Assembly: GCA_934169925.1 (NCBI GenBank)
Contig: CAKPOO010000006.1
Coordinates: 1-64,000 of the forward strand
Reading direction: 5' to 3'
DNA from: an uncultured Clostridia bacterium
Lineage (GTDB): Bacteria > Bacillota > Clostridia > TANB77 > CAG-465
Length of the DNA stretch: 64,000 nt
Position 1 is the first letter of the stretch. Each line of letters begins with the position of its first letter. The translations under genes were made by a program, and so were the position numbers. Below the pieces are notes generated by a model. The model was given only the letters and a program-made list of their open reading frames with translations, had not been told where the DNA came from and did no database searches. This document shows positions 34,966 through 43,691 of this stretch, piece after piece.

Positions 34966-35826
34966 TTAAATTTCCTCCTTGTAATTGTCTAAGTAGTTTG
35001 AAAGTGCAAAAGCATAATTATCTGGAAAAATACCGATATCATGCAATTTCTTTTTAGAAAGCTGTGAATTGTGTGGGCGAGTTGTTGGAGTAGGATACTC
35101 CTCAGATGGAATTCCTACTACCTTTGTGTCAAGGTTAAGGTAATTAAAAATTCTTTCTGCAAACTGTGCCCATGAACAAAAGCCCTCACCTGTAGCATGG
35201 TAAATACCATAACTAGGGTTCTTTTTAAGAATTTCTTCTATGATCTTGCATAGTGTAACAACACTTGTAGGAGAACCCCACTGATCATTTACAACTTTTA
35301 CCTCATCGTGATCTTTTGCAAGACGTAACATAGTCTTTACAAAGTTTTTACCATTGTGACCGTATAACCAAGCAGTACGTAAGATGTAGTACTTATTAGC
35401 TTCAGCTGCCCTTAATTCACCGTTATACTTTGTATAACCATAAGCTGATACGGGATGTGGTAAATCTGACTCCTCGTATGAAAGATTAACATCAAGTTTT
35501 CCATCAAATACATAATCTGTACTTATGTGGATCAATGTTGCATCTACATAGTTAGCAGCACGTGCTAAGTTTTCAACGGCATCAACGTTGAGTTGATATG
35601 CAATTTCAAGGTTATCTTCACAACCGTCTACATTTGTGTAAGCTGCACAGTTTATAATGTAGTCTGGTTTTAAGAAGTTAATTATTGCATCAACGCTATA
35701 AGGATCACAGATGTTAATCTCATCCTTGTCGCCACCAAAGACCGTGTAATTAGGATCTTTAGAAAGTCTTTCATAAAGCTCAGAACCGAGCATACCTTTG
35801 TTACCGATTACTAAAATTTTTTTCAT
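34966..35826 (-). CDS. rfbD: dTDP-4-dehydrorhamnose reductase
   Basis: Last step of dTDP-L-rhamnose synthesis, an SDR reductase of 286 residues. It shows the nucleotide site GNKGMLGSELYERL, STDYVFDG and YGYTKYNGE with the YxxxK pair. First gene of the operon, behind a near-consensus promoter at 35921-35949 and an AGGAGATT ribosome site. No rhamnosyltransferase lies nearby, so the sugar must be used by enzymes encoded elsewhere. Confidence 0.96.
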   Translation of the reverse strand: MKKILVIGNKGMLGSELYERLSKDPNYTVFGGDKDEINICDPYSVDAIINFLKPDYIINCAAYTNVDGCEDNLEIAYQLNVDAVENLARAANYVDATLIHISTDYVFDGKLDVNLSYEESDLPHPVSAYGYTKYNGELRAAEANKYYILRTAWLYGHNGKNFVKTMLRLAKDHDEVKVVNDQWGSPTSVVTLCKIIEEILKKNPSYGIYHATGEGFCSWAQFAERIFNYLNLDTKVVGIPSEEYPTPTTRPHNSQLSKKKLHDIGIFPDNYAFALSNYLDNYKEEI

Positions 35827-35920
35827 GATTAATCTCCTATTCTTTGTGTAATAACAAACATCGAAATGCTTGTAACTGCTAAATATAGTTAATTTAGCTT
35901 AACATAATGCTACGTAAATT

Positions 35921-35949
35921 ATTATATCATAGATTATGTGTTTAGTCAA
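35921..35949 (-). promoter_or_regulatory. Promoter of the rfb operon
   Basis: On the minus strand TTGACT (35944-35949), 17-bp spacer, TATAAT (35921-35926) with extended -10 TGA. The leader is about 88 bases. Confidence 0.85.
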
Positions 35950-35988
35950 ATTTTGATTTTTTGTTGTAAAAATAACAATTAGATTCTA

Positions 35989-36018
35989 TTGATATTTTTT
36001 TAAAAATTAGTATATAAT
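35989..36018 (+). promoter_or_regulatory. Promoter for the gene at 36040
   Basis: TTGATA (35989-35994), 18-bp spacer, TATAAT (36013-36018), ending 21 bases before the ATG. Confidence 0.7.
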
Positions 36019-36039
36019 AGTTATATATTTGGAGGAATT

Positions 36040-36732
36040 ATGAATAAATCAAAATTTTTTATTACAATAATTATCATTCTTTCTTGTGCACTTATTATTT
36101 CTTTAGTTTTATTTTTTACTCTTAATTCAAACGGTAAAATAAATCAAGGTGCTTTTAGAGTAAATGACGTAGTTTTAAAATCATATGTTAGCATTGAAGA
36201 AAAACAAGATGAAAATGAGGTAATTGAAGAATTATCAAATATGGTTTTAGATATTTCTCAGAATAATAATTTACAAATATATATACAAAAAAATTTAGAA
36301 GCAAGTAGAATTACTATTGATAAGATTTCTACTACATATCCTAAAAAAATGGGAGATCTTGTTTTTTATCAGTTAGGTAATGAAAATAAAGTAAATTTAA
36401 CGGAAAAATCAGAAGAATATGATTTAAATTTAATTGAACAAGAAGAGCAGTATTATCTTGATTTAAATATTGATAATATAAATTGTTTAAAAGATATGAA
36501 TGTTCCAAGCGTAACTAAAGTTGTAAGATTTGATGGTACAATATTAGAAAATTTAAATACAAAAATTGATGATTATACATATAAAATTTCATTTAATTTA
36601 AATATATATGATGAAACTGGTAAGAAAAATGTTTGCAAAGTTTCTCTTGATTTACCAAATTCTGATTTGATAAACAGTGGAACAACTATTATAAGACAAG
36701 ATACATCAAAGTATGTATTTTCAGTAAAATAA
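36040..36732 (+). CDS. Membrane-anchored protein of unknown function
   Basis: A 230-residue protein with one N-terminal hydrophobic segment (about 6-28) and an outer domain without a family I recognise. The segment holds a cysteine (LSCALIIS), but it is not placed as a lipobox. The C-terminal part (VTKVVRFDGTILENLNTK, YKISFNLNIYDETGKK) suggests beta structure. GGAGG precedes the ATG. It has its own promoter and sits before the SRP RNA gene. Confidence 0.75.
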   Translation: MNKSKFFITIIIILSCALIISLVLFFTLNSNGKINQGAFRVNDVVLKSYVSIEEKQDENEVIEELSNMVLDISQNNNLQIYIQKNLEASRITIDKISTTYPKKMGDLVFYQLGNENKVNLTEKSEEYDLNLIEQEEQYYLDLNIDNINCLKDMNVPSVTKVVRFDGTILENLNTKIDDYTYKISFNLNIYDETGKKNVCKVSLDLPNSDLINSGTTIIRQDTSKYVFSVK

Positions 36733-36741
36733 AATTTTTAC

Positions 36742-36770
36742 TTGATTTTATGCAAAAAGTATTATATAAT
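36742..36770 (+). promoter_or_regulatory. Promoter of the SRP RNA gene
   Basis: TTGATT (36742-36747), 17-bp spacer, TATAAT (36765-36770), predicting a start near 36776. Confidence 0.8.
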
Positions 36771-36774
36771 TTTA

Positions 36775-36866
36775 GTGTGCCAAACGATAGAGAGTTTGTG
36801 AACCTTGTCAGGTCCGGAAGGAAGCAGCAATAAGCAGATATATCTATGTGTTTGGTGCATTTTTTA
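36775..36866 (+). ncRNA. ffs: Small signal recognition particle RNA (4.5S type)
   Basis: RNA core of the particle that, with Ffh, targets membrane proteins. The conserved domain IV is plain: GTCAGGTCCGGAAGGAAGCA with the GGAA loop and the asymmetric AGCAGC side. GTGCCAAAC at the 5' end pairs with GTTTGGTGC near 36848-36858 to close the hairpin, and a T tract follows. It is the short form without Alu domain. It lies directly before dnaX, the same order as in other Bacillota. Confidence 0.93.
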
Positions 36867-36878
36867 TGAGGTGATAAT

Positions 36879-38396
36879 ATGTCATATATGGCTTTATATA
36901 GAAAATATAGACCTACAACTTTTGATAGTATTGTTGGTCAAGAAAATGTAACAAAAATATTAAAAAATCAAATCAAAAACCAAAAAATATCACATGCGTA
37001 TATTTTTAGTGGTACAAGAGGTACAGGAAAAACCAGTGCTGCAAAGATTTTTGCAAGGGCTATTAACTGTTTAAATCCACATGATGGAGAGCCTTGTAAT
37101 GAATGTGAAGTTTGTAAAAATATATTAGAAAATAACTGTACTGATGTAATTGAAATGGATGCTGCATCAAATAACAGTGTTGAAAATATAAGACAAATAA
37201 GACAAGAAGTAGTATATGCTACTGTAGATGTTAAATATAGAGTGTATATAATTGATGAAGCACATATGTTAACAACTAGTGCATTTAATGCTTTGTTAAA
37301 AACTTTAGAAGAACCTCCTGCAAATGTAGTTTTTATACTAGCTACCACAGAACAACATAAAATTCCAGTTACAATTTTATCAAGATGTTTAAGATTTGAA
37401 TTTTCTAGAATAAATGAAGATGATATTTTTAAAAGACTTGAATATGTATTAAATGAGGAAAAAATTGAATATGATGTAGAAGCTATTAAATATATTGCAA
37501 AGATTGCAGATGGTGGCTTAAGAGATGCTTTAAGTATATTAGAAAGATGTATAACTGAAGCTACTGATAAACTAAAATATGAAGATGTTTTAAGAATAAT
37601 TGGAGCAATAGATACACAGTTAATTGATGAGATATGTGAAGGATTAATTAACCTAGACATAGATAAAGTACTTGAAAATATTGATGTTGTTGTAAAAAAA
37701 GGAAAAGACTTAAGACAATTAAATTATCAAATAACTGAAAATATGTTAAATAGGCTTATAAATGAAAAAGAAGAAAAGAAAAAATTAATTAAAATAATTG
37801 ATAGATTATCAAAACTTGATAATGATTTAAGACTTTCATCAAAACCTGTTATTGTAATGAAATCTTGCATGGTTGAACTTTGTAATGTTGAAGAAAATTT
37901 AACTAATAATAGTGGGGCAAGTGTTGATATAAAACCTTTGCTTCAAAAAATTAGTAATCTTGAAAATAAAATAGAAGAATTAAAAAAACAAAAAGTTGCA
38001 ACAGTTGTAACCAATACGCCTGTGCAAAGAGTGGAAAATAAAGTAGTAGAAGCTAAAAAAACAACTGAGATAGTGGAAAGTGCAGATAAATTTAAAGAAG
38101 AAGAAAAATTAAAAAAATTAATAGTTGAAAACGGAAATTTAAAAATATATTCAGCTATAGCAGGAGCTAGAACTTTTATATCTGAAAATATTTTAATTGT
38201 TGTTACTAATAATTCTTTTGCTTATTCTATATTAAAGCAAAATGAAACTATTGATGTTATAAAAAGTATTTATGATCAAAATTTTGGAGTTATTGATAAT
38301 GTGTATATAAGATTACAAGAAGATACTATTGAGGTAACACCAAAAATTGAAAAGTATTTAAATGAAAATGATATAAATTATACTAAATTAGATTGA
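36879..38396 (+). CDS. dnaX: DNA polymerase III subunit gamma/tau
   Basis: Clamp-loader ATPase. The 505 residues have Walker A GTRGTGKTSAAK, the four-cysteine zinc module (CLNPHDGEPCNECEVC), Walker B in YIIDEAHML and the SRC arginine finger (TILSRC). Domain III and a lysine-rich linker (about 370-400) lead to a short C-terminal tau region. GAGGTGAT precedes the ATG. It starts the dnaX-ybaB-recR order conserved in Bacillota. Confidence 0.97.
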   Translation: MSYMALYRKYRPTTFDSIVGQENVTKILKNQIKNQKISHAYIFSGTRGTGKTSAAKIFARAINCLNPHDGEPCNECEVCKNILENNCTDVIEMDAASNNSVENIRQIRQEVVYATVDVKYRVYIIDEAHMLTTSAFNALLKTLEEPPANVVFILATTEQHKIPVTILSRCLRFEFSRINEDDIFKRLEYVLNEEKIEYDVEAIKYIAKIADGGLRDALSILERCITEATDKLKYEDVLRIIGAIDTQLIDEICEGLINLDIDKVLENIDVVVKKGKDLRQLNYQITENMLNRLINEKEEKKKLIKIIDRLSKLDNDLRLSSKPVIVMKSCMVELCNVEENLTNNSGASVDIKPLLQKISNLENKIEELKKQKVATVVTNTPVQRVENKVVEAKKTTEIVESADKFKEEEKLKKLIVENGNLKIYSAIAGARTFISENILIVVTNNSFAYSILKQNETIDVIKSIYDQNFGVIDNVYIRLQEDTIEVTPKIEKYLNENDINYTKLD

Positions 38397-38449
38397 ATTT
38401 AGAAGCTCTTTAGTATATAATATGTTACGTTAGAAAGGATGATATATAT

Positions 38450-38782
38450 ATGGCAAAATTTGGTGGATTCCCAGGTGGTTCAATGGGAAATATGCAAAAT
38501 ATTTTAAAACAAGCACAAAAAATGCAAAGAGAAATGCAAGAAAAACAAGAAGCTGTAGCTGCTAAAGAAATAGAAACTTCAGCAGGTGGTGGAGCAGTTG
38601 TTGTAAAAGCAACTGGAGATAAAGTTATAAAAGAAATAATAATAAAAAAAGAAGTTGTTGATCCAGAAGATGTAGAAATGTTACAAGATTTAGTTTTAAC
38701 AGCTGTTAATGAGGCTTTATCAAAAGCTGATTCAATGATGCAATCTGAACTTGGTCAATTTAACGTTCCAGGACTATTTTAG
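38450..38782 (+). CDS. YbaB/EbfC family nucleoid-associated protein
   Basis: A 110-residue DNA-binding dimer protein. It has the glycine/methionine-rich start KFGGFPGGSMGNMQN, a central helix (LKQAQKMQREMQEKQEAV) and the conserved core GGGAVVVKATGDK. GAAAGGATGAT precedes the ATG. Between dnaX and recR, as usual, and four bases from recR. Confidence 0.95.
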   Translation: MAKFGGFPGGSMGNMQNILKQAQKMQREMQEKQEAVAAKEIETSAGGGAVVVKATGDKVIKEIIIKKEVVDPEDVEMLQDLVLTAVNEALSKADSMMQSELGQFNVPGLF

Positions 38783-38785
38783 TTT

Positions 38786-39379
38786 ATGTATTCAGAATCA
38801 GTAAATAAATTAATAAATCAATTTGAAAAGTTGCCAGGTATTGGGCATAAAACAGCAGTAAGACTAGCTTTTTATGTGTTAGAATCACCAGAAAATTACG
38901 CAAAAGAAATGGCAGAAGCTATAATTAATGCAAAAGAAAAAGTGAAATTTTGCTCTATTTGTTATAATCTTACAGAAACAGATCCATGTGAAATTTGTTC
39001 TAATAACAAAAGAGATAACAGTGTTATATGTGTCGTAGAAAATGTAAAAGATGTAATAGCTATGGAAAGAACGCATGAATATAAAGGTCTTTATCATGTT
39101 TTGCATGGTTCTATATCTCCGATGAATAATATAACTGCAGCTGATATAAAAATAAAAGAACTTTTACAAAGATTATCTGATGATAAAATAAAAGAGGTAA
39201 TACTTGCAACAAATCCAACAGTTGAAGGAGAAGCAACAGCTATGTATATTTCAAGAATAATAAAACCTCTTGGTATTACTGTATCAAGAATTGCTCACGG
39301 TATTCCTGTAGGTGGGGATCTTGAATATACTGACGAAATAACCTTAATAAAGGCTATGGAAGGAAGAAGAATGATGTAA
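38786..39379 (+). CDS. recR: Recombination mediator RecR
   Basis: RecR works with RecF and RecO in loading RecA onto gaps. The 197 residues show the N-terminal helix-hairpin-helix (LPGIGHKTAVRLAFYVL), the zinc finger CSICYNLTETDPCEIC, the Toprim domain (ICVVENVKDVIAME) and the C-terminal GGDLEYTDEITL. The start lies three bases after ybaB, with no strong ribosome site of its own, so coupled translation is likely. Confidence 0.97.
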   Translation: MYSESVNKLINQFEKLPGIGHKTAVRLAFYVLESPENYAKEMAEAIINAKEKVKFCSICYNLTETDPCEICSNNKRDNSVICVVENVKDVIAMERTHEYKGLYHVLHGSISPMNNITAADIKIKELLQRLSDDKIKEVILATNPTVEGEATAMYISRIIKPLGITVSRIAHGIPVGGDLEYTDEITLIKAMEGRRMM

Positions 39380-39410
39380 ATAGGTGTGTGCTTACACCTA
39401 TTTATTTTTT
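39378..39410 (+). terminator. Terminator after recR
   Basis: AAATAGGTGT/ACACCTATTT, 10 bp with a 6-nt loop, then a T-rich tract. The stem overlaps the recR stop. Confidence 0.8.
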
Positions 39411-39421
39411 GGGAGTATAGT

Positions 39422-40195
39422 ATGAAAATAGGATTTTATGACTCTGGTCTTGGAGGAACTACAGTACTTAATGAAGCTTTAAAAAATATAAAAGCAGATT
39501 ATTATTATTTTGCAGATTTATTAAATTCTCCATATGGTACTAAAACTCATGAAATGGTAAAAGAGTATGCAAAAAACGCAATAAAAATTTTAAAAAATCA
39601 AGGATGTAAAGTAATAGTTGTTGCATGTAATACAGCAACAAGTGTAGCTATAAAGGATTTAAGAGAAGAAAATAAAGATTTAGTTATTATAGGGACAGAA
39701 CCAGCTGTAAAAGTTGCACATGATAAAAATGTAAATAAGGATAAAAAAATAATAGTAACTGCTACTAGCCTAACTTTAAAAGAAGAAAAGTTAATAAAAT
39801 TAATAAAAAGGTTAGACATGAAAGATCAAGTGATATTGCATCCACTTGATAAACTTGTATATTTTGCAGAAAGTAAAGATGAAATTGATCATAAAAGTGC
39901 ATTAGAATATTTAAAAGAGGATTTCTTAGAATATAATTTTGATAAAATTGAAAGTGTAGTTTTAGGTTGTACACATTTTCCTTTATTTAAAGAAGATTTT
40001 AAAAAAGTCTTTGGAGATAAGGTAAATATTTATGATGGAAGTGTTGGTATAATCAAAAATTTAAAAAGCCATATAGGTAATAGTTGTGATAAGTCTACAA
40101 CAATTACTCTTATATCATCTAAAGATGATGGAAAAATATTAAATAAATTTAAAAAAATAACTAGTTGTAATGAAGTTAATTTTAAAGTAATTTAA
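39422..40195 (+). CDS. murI: Glutamate racemase
   Basis: Makes D-glutamate for peptidoglycan. The 257 residues carry the two catalytic cysteines, in VVACNTATSVA and VLGCTHFPLF, with the opening KIGFYDSGLGGTTVL (usual form FDSGxGG, here with Tyr). I start at ATG 39422 after GGGAG; the frame is open from 39386 but that lies in the recR terminator. Confidence 0.95.
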   Translation: MKIGFYDSGLGGTTVLNEALKNIKADYYYFADLLNSPYGTKTHEMVKEYAKNAIKILKNQGCKVIVVACNTATSVAIKDLREENKDLVIIGTEPAVKVAHDKNVNKDKKIIVTATSLTLKEEKLIKLIKRLDMKDQVILHPLDKLVYFAESKDEIDHKSALEYLKEDFLEYNFDKIESVVLGCTHFPLFKEDFKKVFGDKVNIYDGSVGIIKNLKSHIGNSCDKSTTITLISSKDDGKILNKFKKITSCNEVNFKVI

Positions 40196-40201
40196 AATTA
40201 T

Positions 40202-40226
40202 ATTACAACGTTACAAAAAAGTTACA
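40202..40226. promoter_or_regulatory. WalR-type operator before the walR-like gene
   Basis: On the minus strand the sequence reads TGTAAC, five T, TGTAAC (40210-40226), a perfect match to the WalR box TGTWAH-N5-TGTWAH. A third TGTAAT lies at 40202-40207, out of phase. Position about 50 bases upstream of the -10 element suggests autoregulation; the sign cannot be told. Confidence 0.65.
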
Positions 40227-40275
40227 AAAAAATTAAAATTATTTGACAAAAAATGTAGAATATTTTTTTCAATAA

Positions 40276-40284
40276 TGGTATAAT
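40276..40284 (+). promoter_or_regulatory. Extended -10 promoter of the walRK-like operon
   Basis: TGGTATAAT with no good -35 at the right distance (TTGACA at 40243-40248 is 30 bp away), as is common for promoters helped by an activator. Confidence 0.55.
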
Positions 40285-40313
40285 TTTTATAGATTTTAAG
40301 AGAGGTATATGTT

Positions 40314-41015
40314 ATGAATGATAAAAAAATATTAATAGTTGATGATGAAAAACCAATTGTTGACATTTTAAAATTTAATTTAGAAAAAGAAGGTTTCTCT
40401 ACAGCAGTTGCATACGATGGAGAAGAGGCTATAAACATAGCATTATCTATCAAACCAGATTTGATATTACTTGATTTGATGTTACCTAAAGTAGATGGCT
40501 TTAATGTTTGTAAAGAACTTAGAAAAAGTTTAGTTTGTCCTATAATTATGCTTACAGCAAAAGAAGAAGTTGTAGAAAAAATAATAGGTCTTGAACTTGG
40601 AGCAGATGATTATATGACAAAACCATTCTCTATTAGAGAAGTTATTGCAAGAGTAAAAGCAAACTTAAGAAAACATGTAATTCAAGAACCAGAAGAAAAC
40701 AAAAAAACATCTAAATCAAAAATTCAAATTAAAGATATGATTATAGATTCTGAAAAATATATTGCTATAATTGGTGATAAAAAAATAGATTTAACTATAA
40801 AGGAATTTGAACTTTTAAAAATGCTTTCATCTGAACCAGATCAAGTATTTACAAGAGAACAAATATTAAAGGGTGTATGGGGATATGATTTTTATGGTGA
40901 TGCAAGAACAGTTGATGTTACTATAAGAAGATTAAGAGAAAAAATTGAAAAAGACTCTGCTAATCCTCAATACGTACAAACAAAAAGAGGAATGGGATAT
41001 TATATTTCAGAATAA
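40314..41015 (+). CDS. walR: WalR-like response regulator (OmpR/PhoB family)
   Basis: A 233-residue regulator with an N-terminal receiver (acidic pocket DDE, phospho-acceptor in DLILLDLMLP, K in MTKPFS) and a C-terminal winged helix (RTVDVTIRRLREKIE). The opening ILIVDDEKPIVDILKFNLEKEG and DLILLDLMLP match WalR (YycF), the regulator of wall-hydrolase genes, better than PhoP. The WalR-type box upstream supports this. GAGAGG precedes the ATG. The kinase gene follows after 12 bases. The yycH, yycI and yycJ genes of Bacillus are absent; PhoP remains the alternative. Confidence 0.8.
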   Translation: MNDKKILIVDDEKPIVDILKFNLEKEGFSTAVAYDGEEAINIALSIKPDLILLDLMLPKVDGFNVCKELRKSLVCPIIMLTAKEEVVEKIIGLELGADDYMTKPFSIREVIARVKANLRKHVIQEPEENKKTSKSKIQIKDMIIDSEKYIAIIGDKKIDLTIKEFELLKMLSSEPDQVFTREQILKGVWGYDFYGDARTVDVTIRRLREKIEKDSANPQYVQTKRGMGYYISE

Positions 41016-41027
41016 ATAGGAGATAAT

Positions 41028-42413
41028 ATGAAAAATTCTATTAAGAAATTATTGATATTAACAAATATAAGTATAGTAGTTATAGTTTATATAACTACTA
41101 TATTGTTATGTGGAAATGTTATAGACACTAAAAATATATTTGCAATTAGTAATATTCTTATACTTTTGTTATTTATTGTTGTTTCTTGCCTTGTATCAAT
41201 TATTATCGCAAGGTATATAACTTATCCATTAAAGAAAATAGAAAAATCTTTAAGAAGTGTTGCAAATGGTAAAATGATTGATTCAAAGCATATATTAGAA
41301 ACTTGTAAATTAAAAGAAGTTCAACAAACAGCAGATTCTTTTGCTTTAATGATGCAAACAATTAAGAAGAACAATTTTGATTTAAATTCTCAACAAAGTA
41401 AAACAGATATTATATTAGAACATATGGCAGATGGTGTTGTAGCTTTTTCAATGACATGTGAAGTAATACATATGAATAAATCTGCTATGAGATTATTGCA
41501 AATTGATAAATATTATGACACTTATGAAAAAATAACTAAAAAGCTAGGAATTGATTTAGAATTTGATAAAATAATGTATTTACCAAATTACAAAACAATA
41601 GAGGTAAAAGCTATAGTTGATGAAAATGCTATAAATATCGTATTTTTACCTTTTTATAGCAATAATCTTACACCTATGGGCGTTATAATGATGGTAAGAG
41701 ATATAACAGAAACAGTTAGACTTGATGAAATGAGAAAAGAATTTGTTGCAAATGTTTCTCATGAATTAAAAACACCTCTTACTTCAATAAAAGGATATTC
41801 TGAAACAATCATGAATGGGGATTTAACATATCAAGAAATTAATAAATTCTCAAAAGTAATATATCAAGAAGCAAGTAGAATGAATAGATTAGTTTTAGAT
41901 TTGCTTCAATTATCAAGATTTGATTCTAAAAAAGTAAGAGTAAATAGAACAACTTTTGCATTAGATGAAATGGCAAAAAATATTTGTGATAAAATGAGCT
42001 TTGCTGCTAAAGAAAAATCACATACTTTAGAATGTATAGTAACAGTTACTCCTCCACCAATATTTGCAGATAAAGATTCTATAGAACAGATTATTGTAAA
42101 TATTATAAGCAATAGTATAAAATATACTAAAGATGGTGGAAATATTAAAGTTTATGTTGGCTCTATAAATGAAAATAATGCATACTTTAAGGTTGTTGAT
42201 AATGGTATTGGTATACCAGAAAAAGATTTAAATAGAATATTTGAAAGATTTTATAGAGTTGATAAAGCACGTTCTAGACAAATGGGAGGAACTGGTCTTG
42301 GTCTTTCAATAGTAAAAGAACTAGTTGATGCAAATGATGGTAATATTGAAATAAGAAGTAAATTAAATGAAGGTACAGAAGTTATAGTTACTCTTCCAAC
42401 TAAGAAAAAATAG
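41028..42413 (+). CDS. walK: WalK-like sensor histidine kinase
   Basis: Membrane kinase of 461 residues: two helices (about 8-30 and 36-62) with almost no outer loop, a HAMP domain, a PAS domain (ILEHMADGVVAFSMTCEVIHMN), the HisKA dimerisation box with H245 in ANVSHELKTPLTSIKGYS, and HATPase motifs N (IISNSIKYT), G1 (VVDNGIGIP), F and G2 (GGTGLGLSIV). The tiny sensor loop implies sensing in or near the membrane or cytoplasm through PAS, unlike WalK of Bacillus with its large outer domain. Partner of the adjacent regulator. Confidence 0.82.
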   Translation: MKNSIKKLLILTNISIVVIVYITTILLCGNVIDTKNIFAISNILILLLFIVVSCLVSIIIARYITYPLKKIEKSLRSVANGKMIDSKHILETCKLKEVQQTADSFALMMQTIKKNNFDLNSQQSKTDIILEHMADGVVAFSMTCEVIHMNKSAMRLLQIDKYYDTYEKITKKLGIDLEFDKIMYLPNYKTIEVKAIVDENAINIVFLPFYSNNLTPMGVIMMVRDITETVRLDEMRKEFVANVSHELKTPLTSIKGYSETIMNGDLTYQEINKFSKVIYQEASRMNRLVLDLLQLSRFDSKKVRVNRTTFALDEMAKNICDKMSFAAKEKSHTLECIVTVTPPPIFADKDSIEQIIVNIISNSIKYTKDGGNIKVYVGSINENNAYFKVVDNGIGIPEKDLNRIFERFYRVDKARSRQMGGTGLGLSIVKELVDANDGNIEIRSKLNEGTEVIVTLPTKKK

Positions 42414-42422
42414 GAGATCTTT

Positions 42423-43205
42423 ATGAAATATTTTGAAACACATGCACATTTTAACGATGAAAAATTTAATGGAATAATAGATGAAACTTTAAAAAAATGT
42501 AATGAGGCAGGAGTAGACTATTTTATTAATGTTGGATATAATAAGGAAAGTTCAAAAAAAGCAATTGAGCAATCATTAAAATATAAAAATATGTATTCTG
42601 TAATAGGAGTTCATCCACATGATGTAAAAACTGATACTGCAAATGATATTTTAGATGTATATTTAAATTGTGAAAATAAAGAGAAAATTGTAGGAATTGG
42701 TGAAATTGGTCTTGATTATGCTTTTGTAAAAGATAATAAAGAAGAACAAAAAAAATTATTTATAGATCAAATTGATTTAGCAAACAAACTAAAATTGCCT
42801 GTAATAATTCACACAAGAGATGCATCTTTAGATACATATAATATTTTAAAGGAATATAAAGCAGAATATGGTGTTTTACTACATTGCTTCAATCCAACAG
42901 AAGATTTAGTAAATTTAGTATTACAAAGAGGATATATGGTGGCTTTTGGTGGAAATATAACATATAAAAGAAATAAAAAATTTCCTTTAATGTTAGAAAA
43001 AATTCCTATGGAACAAATTGTAATAGAAACAGATAGTCCATATTTACCACCTGAACCTTTAAGAGGAACTGTTAATACCTCAGCTAATCTTCCAATAATA
43101 TGTGAAAAATTAGCTGAATATAAAAATATGAATGTTGAAGATGTAGCAAAATTTTGTTATGAAAATGCAAAAAAATTTTTTAAGATAGAAAAAAGGGTAG
43201 ATTAA
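42423..43205 (+). CDS. TatD family metal-dependent hydrolase (DNase)
   Basis: A 260-residue TIM-barrel hydrolase. Metal ligands are visible in ETHAHFND, GIGEIGLDY, IIHTRDA, LHCFNP and ETDSPYLPP. TatD proteins are 3'-5' exonucleases with quality-control roles. GGAGATC precedes the ATG, nine bases after the kinase, so it is probably the third gene of that operon. Confidence 0.93.
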   Translation: MKYFETHAHFNDEKFNGIIDETLKKCNEAGVDYFINVGYNKESSKKAIEQSLKYKNMYSVIGVHPHDVKTDTANDILDVYLNCENKEKIVGIGEIGLDYAFVKDNKEEQKKLFIDQIDLANKLKLPVIIHTRDASLDTYNILKEYKAEYGVLLHCFNPTEDLVNLVLQRGYMVAFGGNITYKRNKKFPLMLEKIPMEQIVIETDSPYLPPEPLRGTVNTSANLPIICEKLAEYKNMNVEDVAKFCYENAKKFFKIEKRVD

Positions 43206-43230
43206 ATTTCTTAATCTATCCTTTTGTTTG
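43191..43230. terminator. Bidirectional terminator between tatD and the XRE gene
   Basis: AAAAGGGTAGATTAA pairs with TTAATCTATCCTTTT (one G-U). The minus strand has six T after it; the plus strand has TTTTGTTT. The tatD stop is inside the stem. Confidence 0.75.
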
Positions 43231-43231
43231 G

Positions 43232-43567
43232 TTAAAAATTATCATTGATTTTCTTTATAATTTCAGAAATTATTTTAATTTGATTATCTGAATAGTAAAT
43301 TTCTTCAGGTTCTTCTAAAGTGTTACTTAAAGATTCAGAAAATAAACTATCAAGACTAATTTTTAAAGTATTTGATATTGTAATAAGTACATTTAAACTT
43401 GGTAATTTTTTACCTCTTTCGATATCACCTAAAAAGTTAGGAGATATACCTATTTTTTCAGCAAGTTCAAATTGAGTAAATTTAAATTTTTCTCTAGCAG
43501 CTTTAATTTTTTTACCAAAAGCTTTTTTGTTTATATTATCAATATTGTTGTTATTATCCATATTCAT
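43232..43567 (-). CDS. XRE-family transcriptional regulator
   Basis: A 111-residue DNA-binding protein with a Cro/CI-type helix-turn-helix at about 15-70: FGKKIKAAREKFKFTQFELAEKIG, then SPNFLGDIERGKKLPSLNVL. The remaining 40 residues may mediate dimers. GGAGTGAT lies before the start at 43567; ATG 43561 two codons on is possible. It is divergent from adhE across 241 bases, so adhE or itself are plausible targets. Confidence 0.88.
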   Translation of the reverse strand: MNMDNNNNIDNINKKAFGKKIKAAREKFKFTQFELAEKIGISPNFLGDIERGKKLPSLNVLITISNTLKISLDSLFSESLSNTLEEPEEIYYSDNQIKIISEIIKKINDNF

Positions 43568-43675
43568 AAAATCACTCCATTACTTTATATTATTATATCC
43601 AATTTTAATTTTGAACAATCTAAATGTATTAAAATGTAACAATAAGTGTGTATACTTTAAAAAATTACAAATAAC

Positions 43676-43691
43676 ATTAAAATATTTTAAT
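43676..43691. promoter_or_regulatory. Perfect 16-bp palindrome in the XRE-adhE intergenic region
   Basis: ATTAAAATATTTTAAT. It could be an operator for the XRE regulator or another factor, but AT richness makes chance palindromes common. The region otherwise shows only AT-rich sequence and a TATCAT extended -10 candidate near 43753-43758. Confidence 0.3.

Noticed and set aside
36968..37660. Long minus-strand frame inside dnaX (230 codons)
   Set aside because: It is a shadow of dnaX, whose motifs are complete; the minus frame has no domain or ribosome site.
40203..40248. PHO boxes before the two-component operon
   Set aside because: The direct repeats have 11-bp period, as PHO boxes do, but TTACA lacks the TTnACA form, whereas the opposite strand matches the WalR box exactly.
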